A stretch of DNA of 64,000 nt from Olivibacter domesticus (GCF_900109575.1 NZ_FOAF01000003.1:124001-188000); one strand, 5' to 3'; numbered from the stretch's first letter, positions 56,276-64,000 are shown. Translations and numbers: made by a program. Notes: generated by a model not told the origin, from the sequence alone.

Positions 56276-56619
56276 CTAGACTAACCTATAAGATATCTGA
56301 TACTTTCTTGCCAATTTGTTATAGTTACTGTATTATGGCTCGTATAAGTTAGAACCAAAGTAGGACACTATTATAATAAAATTATGAATGAGTCCGTAGT
56401 GAGTCCATAGTAAGTCCGATATGAATCCGTATTTTCCTATAAAAAAATGGATATATAATGCATAAAAATCAGAAGATATACCTTAAAATATATAGTTTGA
56501 TATTTAGTTGCTCAGGTTATCATTTACTTTAATGTGAAATCATATAAGATACTTATAAACAATGTGAGAAGAATAAAAGTTTTTGGCAGCTGTTTTATAT
56601 TAGTCCATTTAGCAAACAA
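56276..56619. other. Intergenic region with 11-base tandem repeats
   Basis: This lies between the ybeY start and the tRNA-Pro promoter. It is AT-rich, with no open frame of useful length. It contains four imperfect 11-base repeats at 56390-56433, listed separately. Confidence 0.4.
56390..56433. repeat. Four imperfect 11-base tandem repeats
   Basis: The units are GAGTCCGTAGT, GAGTCCATAGT, AAGTCCGATAT and GAATCCGTATT. They share a TCC core at a constant 11-base period, about one DNA turn. They are upstream of both ybeY and tRNA-Pro; no function is known to me. Confidence 0.6.
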
Positions 56620-56650
56620 TTGCGAATAAATTTTTTTTTGTATATGTTTG
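56620..56650 (+). promoter_or_regulatory. Promoter of tRNA-Pro
   Basis: TTG at 56620-56622, 20 bases, then TATGTTTG at 56643-56650 (exact TAnnTTTG). The mature tRNA begins 16 bases after the -7 box. Confidence 0.6.
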
Positions 56651-56665
56651 TCATCCCAAAAACCT

Positions 56666-56739
56666 CGGGATGTAGCGTAGCCCGGTATCGCGCCAGCATG
56701 GGGTGCTGGAGGTCGTCGGTTCAAATCCGGCCATCCCGA
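56666..56739 (+). tRNA. tRNA-Pro(GGG)
   Basis: A full cloverleaf: acceptor CGGGATG/CATCCCG, D stem GCG/CGC, anticodon stem CCAGC/GCTGG with loop ATGGGGT (anticodon GGG at 56700-56702), T stem GTCGG/CCGGC with loop TTCAAAT. The discriminator base is A, and the CCA end is not encoded (CAA follows). Confidence 0.95.
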
Positions 56740-56749
56740 CAATGAAAAG

Positions 56750-56782
56750 AAGAGCTTCTGTAAAAAATGGGAGCTCTTTTAA
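56750..56782 (+). terminator. Terminator after tRNA-Pro
   Basis: AAGAGCT pairs with AGCTCTT, extended by two more pairs, followed by TTTT. It lies 10 bases after the tRNA. Confidence 0.65.
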
Positions 56783-56831
56783 CAAGAACCATGTTTGCCG
56801 TGACAAAAAAAGCAACAAAAAATTAACTAGC

Positions 56832-58592
56832 CTATATCTTCGTAGATAATAATATTTTCACACTATTTAATATATATTCCCCTAAATAATAAGATCCTAC
56901 GTCATAATTGGATAGAACAACTATAGTATAACCGCTTTTAGGAAATATATATTCAACAGCGCTGATACCAGGAGCACCACCTGAATGACCTACAATTAGA
57001 TTATTAGAAGAGCTCCAGAGCTGAAAGCCATAACCATATTGTTTTCCAGCATAATAGGTAAACATTTTTGTGAGAGAGGAATCCGAAACAAGCTTATTTG
57101 AAGTGAGTGCAATAGCAAAACGGTGCAGATCACCTATTGTAGAATAAGCTCCGCCGGCAGATGAACCCCTTGTATAACTGGAGTGTAAATTGCTTTTGTA
57201 ACTATCATCAGTTTGAAAAGTGTATCCAAGAGCGACATTTTGAGGGCTATCGTCGATATTATACACATCAGTTGCTGTCATTCCTGCCAGTGTATAAATA
57301 TGCTTTTTGACGTAATCAAAATAATTCATTCCAGAAACCTTTTCGATAATTGCACCTAAAAGTATCATGCCGGTATTGCTATATTGCCAATTTGATCCCG
57401 GATTAAAAGATAAGCTGCTTGTTTTTATAAAGGGTCTATATCCGTCAAGAGTTGTAAAAGTATCATCCGAGGTATCATCAAAATCTCTGTTAAAGAAGTC
57501 TCCTAAACCAGAAGTATGAGTGAGTAAATGATGGATTGTTATTTTATCAGCTAATTCCTTAGACAGCCAGCTAGTATCCAAATATTTAGAAACGGTATCA
57601 GCTACTTTAAGTTTATTTTTTTCAGCTAGTTGCATAATTGCCAACGCCGTAAACATTTTATTCATTGAACCAAGATTAATTCGTGTATCCAAATCGTTCT
57701 TTTTATGTGATTCTTTTACAGCGTCACCACAGACATATTGTAAGAGCACGCTATCTCCCCTTGCCACTAATATAGTTCCTGAAAAAAGATCTTTTTGTTG
57801 TAGTGTTGTTAAGATATGTTGAACATCTTCTATCAAGTCTTTCTCCGTTTTTATCTTTTTTGTTTGGTATTTATTGGCAATCACTCTACTGTTAAATAGT
57901 TTAATTTTATTGTCTTTATCCAGTTTTATATTGAACTCAAAAGCATTATTAAAGATTTTACCTTTAGCCTGGTAATCCGCTAGCGCTGCTTTATGAATAA
58001 ACCTAGTGTTTTTGCAAATATTGAGCTCACCTGTAAATCGATAGGCCATATGGATACGATTTCTGAAATAGTCACTGTGATATTGTTGAAAGGATACGGA
58101 ACAATGTTCTTTCAAAAATGCTTTAATACTATCGTTAGAATGGCTATTAATTAATTTTATTAACTTTTCTGCCTTGCTATCCATTAGCGCTTGTAAGGCT
58201 TTCGCCTCGGAAGGACTCAAATTTCTAGGATTTTCAGGCTTATAATTATGATCTCTGATCCAGAGATCTCTTCCAAAAGCGGAGAACTGATCTATTTCAC
58301 CGGTTTTATTTTTACTAAATATTAACGGAAAGTTTTCTTCCGTATTAATAAATTCAAAAGACGACTGCTGGTTAAAAAGTATCTCTTTAAAATCCCATTG
58401 TTGAATCAGCTTGAGCTGATTTCCCTCAACAAGTATTTGTATATACATGTCATTTAATTGCTCATGTTTGTAGTAGCCAGTCATATTTTTAAGCAAAGAA
58501 TTGTCAATATTAGACTGTGCTACAACAATATTTGCCATTAAAGAAAAACAGAGGAAAATTGGCAAAAGAAGTTTAAATGACTTAGCCAGCAT
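56832..58592 (-). CDS. Exported serine hydrolase (beta-lactamase/DD-peptidase fold) with N-terminal GYY module
   Basis: A 586-residue exported protein. The signal peptide covers about 1-26. Residues 37-116 form a module (MTGYYKH, FPLIF, AFGRDLW) that matches two repeats in the M56 protein of the same cluster. A linker follows to about 250. The class C beta-lactamase-like catalytic domain (about 260-586) has Ser309-Met-Asn-Lys312, Tyr404-Ser-Asn406 and His536-Ser-Gly-Gly539. It should cleave a peptide or ester in the periplasm; this family is mostly peptidases and esterases, not drug lactamases. Last gene of the leftward BlaI/M56/S41 cluster, 20 bases after the S41 gene. Confidence 0.88.
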   Translation of the reverse strand: MLAKSFKLLLPIFLCFSLMANIVVAQSNIDNSLLKNMTGYYKHEQLNDMYIQILVEGNQLKLIQQWDFKEILFNQQSSFEFINTEENFPLIFSKNKTGEIDQFSAFGRDLWIRDHNYKPENPRNLSPSEAKALQALMDSKAEKLIKLINSHSNDSIKAFLKEHCSVSFQQYHSDYFRNRIHMAYRFTGELNICKNTRFIHKAALADYQAKGKIFNNAFEFNIKLDKDNKIKLFNSRVIANKYQTKKIKTEKDLIEDVQHILTTLQQKDLFSGTILVARGDSVLLQYVCGDAVKESHKKNDLDTRINLGSMNKMFTALAIMQLAEKNKLKVADTVSKYLDTSWLSKELADKITIHHLLTHTSGLGDFFNRDFDDTSDDTFTTLDGYRPFIKTSSLSFNPGSNWQYSNTGMILLGAIIEKVSGMNYFDYVKKHIYTLAGMTATDVYNIDDSPQNVALGYTFQTDDSYKSNLHSSYTRGSSAGGAYSTIGDLHRFAIALTSNKLVSDSSLTKMFTYYAGKQYGYGFQLWSSSNNLIVGHSGGAPGISAVEYIFPKSGYTIVVLSNYDVGSYYLGEYILNSVKILLSTKI

Positions 58593-58612
58593 AATTTGGA
58601 TTTTATAATGGT

Positions 58613-59932
58613 TTAATTAATTCGCGGTTTATCTACAATCCTTCCATTTTCGAAAAGTAACTTGATGGAGGATATCTTTCCGCTTTTATCTTTAATAAAT
58701 TCAACGTGAGCATTTTCATCCAGTGTGAAAAGACTCTTTTTGATAGGCTTTAACTCAAAAATTTCTCCACCCCTTTCGTTATTTTTACATAAAATTTTGT
58801 CTTTTTCAACGTAAAAATTCAATCCACCCGTATAGGTACTTGGAAATAGATTATGTGTTTCAGAAGACAAGGTAAATTCTTCACTTGCAGATAATCGGTC
58901 TATTGCCCATTGAATTTTTCTCTTTTGTTGTTCATCTTTAATACCTGCGAGTTGTTTTTGCAAGATTGTTGTTTGTGTGATTTTCAATGCTTCATTTGCA
59001 GAAGACTGAATATCAGGTTTTACTCCAGTTCCCTCCCAGTCCGTTTTGGTATAAGGATTTAATGACCTTGCAAAAGGGACATTAATCTGAAATCCCTGAC
59101 CAAGGAGAAAAGGCTTCGTTGGATGTGCCCCACCGCCAGTAGTTTCACCTACAATAATTGCCCGTTTTACACTTTGCATCCCATAGCTAAAATCTTCTGC
59201 CCCCGAAAAGGTTCGTTTACTAGTTAAGATATATACGGGCATTTTCAGTGTTATTCCTGCTGTCTTTGCAGGATCAGCATAAAAGTAACTAGTATCCTTA
59301 CTTAGTCGGTCAATAATATCATTCATATGTGTTTTTTGTTGGAAGAAATAACTTTCGATATAACTAACCATTTCGGGGCTGCCGCCACCGTTCGATCGTA
59401 GATCAATAATAATAGCCGTTGTATTAATTAGAAATTTGAGTGCCGATGATACGGTAGACTTAGAGCCCTCTATATCACCTGAAAATCCATTGAAAAGAAG
59501 ATAGCCAATATTTCCCGGTAATACTTCCACCTTTTTAAAAAGATAATTCTGTTCTTTTTCTAATCTCTTAAGTTCTTCTATTTCTTCCGCCGAGGGTTTC
59601 TGTTCGCCTTTATTTCTATTTGTGAAAAGTGAGTCATAATAGATCCGCATATGTGGATCTGTATGAACAGATCGTATATCATCAAGCAATTTTTCCGACA
59701 ACTTCATGGGATCACTTATTCCTTCATAGGCTTTTTTTATTAATTGCTGTCTTAAATGCTTATTTATTAATTCAGCCTTTTCTGGAAAAACATAATAATT
59801 ATCCAAAGTGCTCGTAAGCGAATCTATTAGTTCAGTAACATTTATACGTTGTACATTTGTTTGCGCTGACAAAGGACGAAAAGGAGCTATAAACAATAAA
59901 TAAATCAATACTGCTAGGTGCACATTTTTCAT
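58613..59932 (-). CDS. Exported S41-family peptidase
   Basis: A 439-residue exported peptidase of the S41/IRBP (tail-specific protease-like) family. The signal peptide covers about 1-24 (ending LSAQ). An IRBP-type helical N-terminal region (VTELIDSLTSTLDNYYVFPEKA) lies before the catalytic core. That core contains IDLRSNGGGSPEMVSYI, TSKRTFSGAEDFSYGMQ with the nucleophile Ser, and IVGETTGGGAHP. The C-terminal 80 residues are a small beta domain (YTGGLNFYVEKDKILCK). It lies between the M56 gene (85-base gap) and the serine hydrolase gene. Confidence 0.9.
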   Translation of the reverse strand: MKNVHLAVLIYLLFIAPFRPLSAQTNVQRINVTELIDSLTSTLDNYYVFPEKAELINKHLRQQLIKKAYEGISDPMKLSEKLLDDIRSVHTDPHMRIYYDSLFTNRNKGEQKPSAEEIEELKRLEKEQNYLFKKVEVLPGNIGYLLFNGFSGDIEGSKSTVSSALKFLINTTAIIIDLRSNGGGSPEMVSYIESYFFQQKTHMNDIIDRLSKDTSYFYADPAKTAGITLKMPVYILTSKRTFSGAEDFSYGMQSVKRAIIVGETTGGGAHPTKPFLLGQGFQINVPFARSLNPYTKTDWEGTGVKPDIQSSANEALKITQTTILQKQLAGIKDEQQKRKIQWAIDRLSASEEFTLSSETHNLFPSTYTGGLNFYVEKDKILCKNNERGGEIFELKPIKKSLFTLDENAHVEFIKDKSGKISSIKLLFENGRIVDKPRIN

Positions 59933-60017
59933 ATTTAAGCGGTTAGTAAGGATTAATTATATTTGATTTATACAAAAAATAGACAAGCTTATAAATTATA
60001 GTACTATTTTAGATATT

Positions 60018-61814
60018 TTATAAAATTCTTTTAGCATCTATAGGAATACCCTCCTGCATCAAACGAGCTTTATAAGTACCATCTAGTGTTTTTATAAATT
60101 CGACCGTTGTTGTTGGATCTCCTTTCATAAAAAACTTATTTTGACTTTCAGCTAATATAACGCCATGGTCCTCTCCATTTGCGAACACTCGTAAATGTTT
60201 ACCTTCCTTTTTAAAAGTTAAAATCCAATCCGTTCTAGAACTATATTTGCCTGCATAACCCGTCAATTGGGCATTAGTGAGTGCTACAATTCGTTTAACA
60301 GTCGGTCTATAATCCTTTACTTTATGCCATAGATCTTTGTCAAAAGCTATTGCTTTAGTAATGCTTCCATCTTCTTCACAAATAAATTCCAAGGGGAAAA
60401 TTCCTTGTTTAGAAAAGAAATGGAACGGGGATTCGGAGAATAATTTTATCTTTTTTCCTGTCCATAGTTCATTAAGTATCAAATGTTTATTATCAGAAAT
60501 AATTTGAAAATATTTGGGGTCGTTTCCAAATTGATAATAACCTTCCATTGCTTTTAATTGTGCCTGTGGCAATTTTATTTCGTGTTTACGAAAGGCATTA
60601 TAATCATCCACTTTATTCCATAGATCTTTGTCAAATGCTAACAGCTGTCTTATTTTTCCATCTCCTGCTTTAATGAATTTTAATGGAAAGTCTCTGTGTT
60701 CATTATAGAATTCAAGATTATCTTTTTCTTCAAAAATGATCTTTTCATTATTCCAGAGTTGTTCCAACACAAGTTTTCCATCTTGGTTTATAATATGTAT
60801 AAGCACATGTTTGGCATTGATAAATTGATAGTAACCAGTTAAAGTATTATAAAGTTTATAAAGGGCACTATTACTTTCTGGCTTTTGAATGTTATGTGAT
60901 GCTTGAAGTGTGATGTATATGCTAAACAGTAATGGAATAAGCATTGAATATTTAAGTAACCGTATATTCGAAGGTCTTTCTCTGTTAATCATCCATATAC
61001 GTTGTTTTATTTTAGAGGCATTAAAAGAGTTGGCTAAGAATAGATTGGCCGACTTCATAGATTTCTCAAGTATATAATACTGGTAATTTTTAATAGGGGT
61101 ACCAGAAGCTATCACGGCTTCGTCCGCCAGATACTCGAGATTCAATTTAAGGTCTTTTTTTAATAGTAAAACTAGCGGATTTATCCAAAGAAGAATATGC
61201 AAAAGTTCAATCAATAAGATATCAACGCTATGCCATTGTTTGCAATGTGCTTCTTCATGTTGTATTACATGTTTATACTGCTCCGAATTATAGTTTTCTT
61301 CATTTATTACTATGTAATTAAAATAAGAAAAAACAGCAGTATTTTTTTGCGGATTACAATAAACAATGCCTTTTAATCTATATTTTTCGCTTCGTTTAAT
61401 TATCTGTAAAACTCTCAACATCTGTATAGTAAGCCTAACGACTAATATCACACTTACTAATAAATATAGAATGATAGTTAGGTGTTTGGCGGATATATTA
61501 AATATAGGAAAGCCTTGATAAATAGAAGACCCCTGCTTTTGGATTTCAACCACAGCATGGTTTGGGACGGTGCTAATTTTTGCAGATACTTCGTAAAGTT
61601 TACTAATATGAAAGAGTACAGGACGGTTGTTTGAAAAGTTGAAAATATTATCTAATGGGATTAATGGCAGAGTGAAAGATAATATGATGGCGGCAAGTAA
61701 AAGGATACGGTTCCAAACCAAGAATTTCTCTTTCCTAAAGAATAAGTAATAGAAAAAATAGAAACTAGATACGATTATGTTAACTTTCAAAAAGTATATA
61801 GTCAATGATTCCAT
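60018..61814 (-). CDS. M56-family (BlaR1/MecR1-like) membrane metallopeptidase with repeated GYY modules
   Basis: A 598-residue membrane protein. Helices lie near 4-23, 34-52, 110-128, 200-218 and 287-305. The M56 zinc motif His186-Glu-Glu-Ala-His190 is followed by ELLHILLWINPLVLL and LEYLADEAV. In BlaR1 the C-terminal part is a penicillin-binding sensor. Here residues about 319-405 and 419-502 are two copies of a GYYQF...FPLxF...AFDKDLW module, and about 513-592 is a more diverged third. ATG at 61814 follows the BlaI stop by 4 bases; an in-frame ATG at 61838 would overlap BlaI by 20. It should cleave BlaI on a signal. Confidence 0.88.
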   Translation of the reverse strand: MESLTIYFLKVNIIVSSFYFFYYLFFRKEKFLVWNRILLLAAIILSFTLPLIPLDNIFNFSNNRPVLFHISKLYEVSAKISTVPNHAVVEIQKQGSSIYQGFPIFNISAKHLTIILYLLVSVILVVRLTIQMLRVLQIIKRSEKYRLKGIVYCNPQKNTAVFSYFNYIVINEENYNSEQYKHVIQHEEAHCKQWHSVDILLIELLHILLWINPLVLLLKKDLKLNLEYLADEAVIASGTPIKNYQYYILEKSMKSANLFLANSFNASKIKQRIWMINRERPSNIRLLKYSMLIPLLFSIYITLQASHNIQKPESNSALYKLYNTLTGYYQFINAKHVLIHIINQDGKLVLEQLWNNEKIIFEEKDNLEFYNEHRDFPLKFIKAGDGKIRQLLAFDKDLWNKVDDYNAFRKHEIKLPQAQLKAMEGYYQFGNDPKYFQIISDNKHLILNELWTGKKIKLFSESPFHFFSKQGIFPLEFICEEDGSITKAIAFDKDLWHKVKDYRPTVKRIVALTNAQLTGYAGKYSSRTDWILTFKKEGKHLRVFANGEDHGVILAESQNKFFMKGDPTTTVEFIKTLDGTYKARLMQEGIPIDAKRIL

Positions 61815-61818
61815 AGCT

Positions 61819-62181
61819 TTATCTTTTTTTCTTTTCAATCATATCCATGATTTCCTTAAGATCTTCTACTGATATATCTTCTTCCTCAGCAAAAAAGCTA
61901 ACCACATTTTTCATTGAATTACCGAACAATCCGGTCAATAAGGGCTTTACAAAGCGGGTTGTATATTCCTTTTTAGTAATGGCGGCTGCGTATCGATATG
62001 TAGAACCGAAATCTTCAAATTTCAAAAACCCTTTATCAGCGAGTCTTTTCATTGTTGTCGCAACAGTATTGATGTGGGGCTTTGGTTCCGGTAACTCTTC
62101 GCGTACTTCTTTTGCAAAGGCTTTTTTAAGCGTCCAAACAATTTGCATTAAAGCTTCTTCTTTTTCACTCAGTCTTTTCAT
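61819..62181 (-). CDS. BlaI/MecI/CopY-family transcriptional repressor
   Basis: A 120-residue winged-helix repressor. LSEKEEALMQIVWTL, KPHINTVATTMKRLADKGFLKFEDFG and the C-terminal dimerisation region with RFVKPLLTGLFGNSMKNVVSFF are family-typical. Such repressors are inactivated by cleavage by their partner M56 protease, encoded 4 bases downstream here. The 5' region carries two dyads of the TACA/TGTA and ACTAC/GTAGT type, so it probably represses its own operon. Confidence 0.93.
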   Translation of the reverse strand: MKRLSEKEEALMQIVWTLKKAFAKEVREELPEPKPHINTVATTMKRLADKGFLKFEDFGSTYRYAAAITKKEYTTRFVKPLLTGLFGNSMKNVVSFFAEEEDISVEDLKEIMDMIEKKKR

Positions 62182-62202
62182 ACAGCAATTATATAACTAT
62201 TT

Positions 62203-62230
62203 TTGTAATTATACAACTACAATAGTAGTT
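62203..62230. promoter_or_regulatory. Probable BlaI operator dyads
   Basis: Two adjacent dyads: TTGTA-ATTA-TACAA (62203-62216) and AACTAC-AATA-GTAGTT (62215-62230). The second strongly resembles the ACTACA...TGTAGT operators of BlaI/MecI. They lie 22-49 bases before the repressor ATG and next to TATAATTG, one base off a -7 box on the minus strand. Confidence 0.6.
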
Positions 62231-62473
62231 TTTATAAGGCTCGCTTGCTAACCTTTAGATAAAAAATGCTGCGATTTCCTTCCAAGAATTGGTTTTTAAT
62301 CATGTAGTGGTATTTGTTATACCTTTAAAAATAGTATCATATTATAACCATTAAGTGTAGGAAAATTTAGCAGGATAAACTAATTGGAAATAATCTCTGT
62401 TGCCAAAGAACGCCGGAAATAAAACGTCCTATTCTAGAAATTAAATAAGATGTGTACATCTTAATATAATTTA
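62231..62473. other. Intergenic stretch between BlaI operators and tRNA-Ser
   Basis: Together with the flanking regulatory sites this makes a gene-free gap of about 305 bases. It is AT-rich, and I see no open frame of useful length or strong repeat in it. Confidence 0.4.
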
Positions 62474-62481
62474 TATCTTTG
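62474..62481 (+). promoter_or_regulatory. -7 promoter box of tRNA-Ser
   Basis: TATCTTTG matches TAnnTTTG exactly. The mature tRNA begins 6 bases later, so there is almost no 5' leader. Confidence 0.55.
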
Positions 62482-62486
62482 CCGCT

Positions 62487-62574
62487 GGAAAGTTGGCAGA
62501 GTGGTCGAATGCGGCGGTCTTGAAAACCGTTGTCTGTAACAGGACCGGGGGTTCGAATCCCTCACTTTCCGCCA
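62487..62574 (+). tRNA. tRNA-Ser(TGA)
   Basis: A class II tRNA with acceptor GGAAAGT/ACTTTCC, discriminator G and encoded CCA. The anticodon stem is GCGGT/ACCGT with loop CTTGAAA (anticodon TGA at 62521-62523). It has a long variable arm, and the T loop reads TTCGAAT. Total 88 bases including CCA. Confidence 0.96.
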
Positions 62575-62746
62575 AAGTAATATCAACCCGGCAACAGCCG
62601 GGTTTTGTTGTTTTTAGCCTTTTGCGAGCTTGCTCGAACAAAAGATCAGAAACAACAAAAATAACGAACGTGGTGAGCGGTTGATGTTGCTTTGAAGCCC
62701 CTTTTCAGGGATCACTGAACAAAGCGAGGTAATCCCTCACTTTCCG
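62556..62746. repeat. 16-base direct repeat of the tRNA-Ser 3' end (att-like)
   Basis: The 3' end of tRNA-Ser (62556-62571, AATCCCTCACTTTCCG) recurs exactly at 62731-62746. The 159 bases between the copies hold the tRNA terminator and a long imperfect inverted repeat (62607-62656, inner stem CGAGC/GCTCG). Duplicated tRNA 3' ends are the usual mark of integrase attachment sites, but no integrase gene is present. Confidence 0.6.
62585..62615 (+). terminator. Rho-independent terminator after tRNA-Ser
   Basis: A perfect 8-base stem (AACCCGGC / GCCGGGTT) with an AACA loop and a T-rich tail, 10 bases after the tRNA. Confidence 0.85.
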
Positions 62747-62826
62747 ATAAACATCAGCAAGTTCGACTATCATCGGATTATTTTTTTTAATAGCGGCCTT
62801 AAATAAAAATAAAGCTCTTTGTTTCG

Positions 62827-63537
62827 CTAAGTCCTTTTTCTAATCCATGAAATTATTGTTTCAGCGAGAACTTGCGGCTGTTCAACAGGTATCATATGCC
62901 CACTATTGGATATCATTTTTAGTTCAGCATTCGGTATAGCATGATACAGTTCTTTCGTTTCGTTTAAGCTTCGCAATTGATCTTCGTCTGCACCGATAAC
63001 CAAAGTTGGGCAGTTAATGCCACCTAACCACTCCCGATCGTCTTCGCGTTGCAGCATTGATTGGCGAACAAACACATCCTTGCCAAGCCTTATTCCCATC
63101 ATTCGGATGCGCTCTAATAACGCATTGTTATTAGCCAGCCGCGGATGTAAGGAAAGTTTTATAGCCGCCTTGCTTAAACCTCCAAAAGAAGCAGAAGACA
63201 TCGCTTGTACAGCCGAGATTTTGCTTCTTCTCTGTTCAACGGTATCTGGGTGCAAGGAAGACGCTATGAGGATAAGCGCTGTTACTCTTTCGGGTGCTAT
63301 ACGTAGCATTTGTCTGGCAATATAACCACCCAGAGAAAAACCAATAAGTATGAAATGCGGAGGAGCGGAATTAAGGATGTGAGCAGCCATTTCCTGAATG
63401 GTGTTTCCATGTGTTAACGAGGCATTTATAGGTCGCCCAACTTCTCGTAGTGCCATGTCCATATCTGCCCATAATGTTTCATCCGCCATAAAGCCGGGAA
63501 CAAGTACAATATCTAAGAGACTTTCAGAGGTAATCAT
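62827..63537 (-). CDS. Alpha/beta hydrolase
   Basis: A 236-residue alpha/beta-fold hydrolase without signal peptide. The nucleophile elbow is GFSLGG with Ser68. The oxyanion region is VLVPGFMADETLW near the start. The acid is probably in VIGADEDQ and the catalytic His in MISNSGHMIPVEQP near 205-218. The cap is small, so an esterase, thioesterase or similar is possible; the substrate is not readable. It stands alone, leftward, between tRNA-Ser and the cupin gene. Confidence 0.87.
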   Translation of the reverse strand: MITSESLLDIVLVPGFMADETLWADMDMALREVGRPINASLTHGNTIQEMAAHILNSAPPHFILIGFSLGGYIARQMLRIAPERVTALILIASSLHPDTVEQRRSKISAVQAMSSASFGGLSKAAIKLSLHPRLANNNALLERIRMMGIRLGKDVFVRQSMLQREDDREWLGGINCPTLVIGADEDQLRSLNETKELYHAIPNAELKMISNSGHMIPVEQPQVLAETIISWIRKRT

Positions 63538-63670
63538 TTAAAATTTTATTAAACTATTGAATTAGATTTTTCAACAAAAAAAATAGGTATCGCCTAATGA
63601 TTGTAAACCGGTTATTTCCTACTATAATTTCAATGCCAAAAATCACAGCAATTTAATAGAGAAACATCAA

Positions 63671-64000
63671 TTACAATATTTCAACCTCTTGGGGTATAAC
63701 AAGCAGTATTTGGCAACCAGTATCAGTTTTTACAGCATGCTTAAAACCTGGTGGTGTATATAAATAGTCTCCTTCAGTGAGCAATGTCCCTTCGATAATG
63801 GCATTCCCTTCTAAAACAAATAATTCTTCACCACCTGGGTGGATGTGATAGGGGTAACTAGCACCAGCCTCAAACTTAAGTAAAATAGTTTTGGAGCGTT
63901 GTGTAGCTTTATCATATCGAAGCGATTTTACGAATATCCCTTCATAATGTGTCCCCTTTTCAATCAGCGGCAACCATTCAGTGCTTGTGCTTTTTACGAT
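63671..64000 (-). CDS. Cupin-domain protein (ChrR-like), 5' end cut by the window
   Basis: A small single-domain cupin of the type seen in anti-sigma factor ChrR and related proteins. The frame is open through the right edge (IVKSTSTEWLPLIEKG at the visible start), so the true start codon is probably just outside. Motifs are SYPYHIHPGGEELFVLEG, then GDYLYTPPGFKHAVKT near the C-terminus, giving the usual His/His/Glu/His metal site. At least 109 codons are visible. A TTG at 63973 is an in-frame internal codon and not needed as a start. No zinc anti-sigma N-terminal domain can be seen. Confidence 0.8.
   Translation of the reverse strand: MVKSTSTEWLPLIEKGTHYEGIFVKSLRYDKATQRSKTILLKFEAGASYPYHIHPGGEELFVLEGNAIIEGTLLTEGDYLYTPPGFKHAVKTDTGCQILLVIPQEVEIL

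Noticed and set aside
56524-56742. Open frame on the minus strand across tRNA-Pro
   Set aside because: The predicted peptide (SGWPDLNRRPPAPHAG...) is the well-known false product of reading a tRNA-Pro gene; the cloverleaf explains the sequence.
56832-58592. Calling the serine hydrolase and the BlaI/M56 pair a beta-lactam resistance operon
   Set aside because: The hydrolase has the broad class C/DD-peptidase motifs and an extra N-terminal module, and the M56 protein lacks a penicillin-binding sensor. Drug resistance is not supported.
62493-62684. Open frame on the plus strand across tRNA-Ser
   Set aside because: The peptide (MAEWSNAAVLKTVV...) is the usual false translation of tRNA-Ser and runs through its terminator.

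Overview
The window is chromosomal DNA from a Bacteroidota bacterium, most likely of the Sphingobacteriaceae. The evidence is AT-rich coding sequence, many promoters of the Bacteroidota type (TAnnTTTG close to start codons, sometimes with TTTG 20-21 bases upstream), and lineage-typical families: RprX/RprY, DUF3127, DUF4197, DUF2911, GHL10-type hydrolase, the Ig-like (Big_5) lipoprotein, S16 with a long acidic tail, and futalosine-route menaquinone genes. Almost everything is housekeeping; no prophage, insertion sequence or CRISPR array is visible.

Layout. 1-6.1 kb: the start of a TPR protein running off the left edge, an antiquitin-type aldehyde dehydrogenase, a bestrophin-type channel, and the RprY/RprX two-component system. 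6.3-11.7 kb: a DUF3127 protein with an SSB-like acidic tail, an rRNA methyltransferase/cupin/HD-hydrolase run, the rpsP-rimM-trmD-rplS operon, and an unlisted 51-residue membrane protein upstream of rpsP. 11.9-19.8 kb: fused trehalose-phosphate synthase/phosphatase facing a GH15 hydrolase, mqnB and mqnD, then queD-folE-fabD. 19.9-28.3 kb: a 1239-residue NtrY-like kinase, a coiled-coil membrane protein, a GHL10 hydrolase, TM2, DUF4197 and thioredoxin proteins. 28.3-42 kb: an AddAB-like helicase/nuclease pair, pdhB, an Lrp/AsnC regulator, a promoter-plus-terminator unit that looks like a small RNA gene, DUF2911, hisS, cdsA, a CPBP protease, dusB and apaG. 42-55.7 kb: a Rossmann protein, ABC-F, mnmG, an Ig-like lipoprotein, a gamma carbonic anhydrase, nadB divergent from nadA-thiL, rmuC and a zinc peptidase. 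55.8-64 kb: ybeY, tRNA-Pro(GGG), a leftward BlaI / M56 (BlaR1-like) / S41 peptidase / serine hydrolase cluster, tRNA-Ser(TGA), an alpha/beta hydrolase and a cupin cut by the right edge.

Two things stand out. First, 44.9-53.4 kb looks like the replication-origin domain. A canonical parS palindrome and a second, slightly degenerate one sit in front of mnmG, and a third is embedded in the 3' end of rmuC. Between them lies a 480-base AT-rich, gene-free region separating nadB and nadA, with several DnaA-box-like 9-mers. In the lines I counted, + strand genes to its right are G-rich while + strand genes to its left are not. Second, the BlaI/M56 cluster lacks the usual penicillin-sensing domain. The M56 protein instead ends in repeated GYY...AFDKDLW modules, and the same module forms the N-terminus of the serine hydrolase encoded downstream. 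This suggests a BlaR1/BlaI-type regulatory system with a different, undescribed signal.
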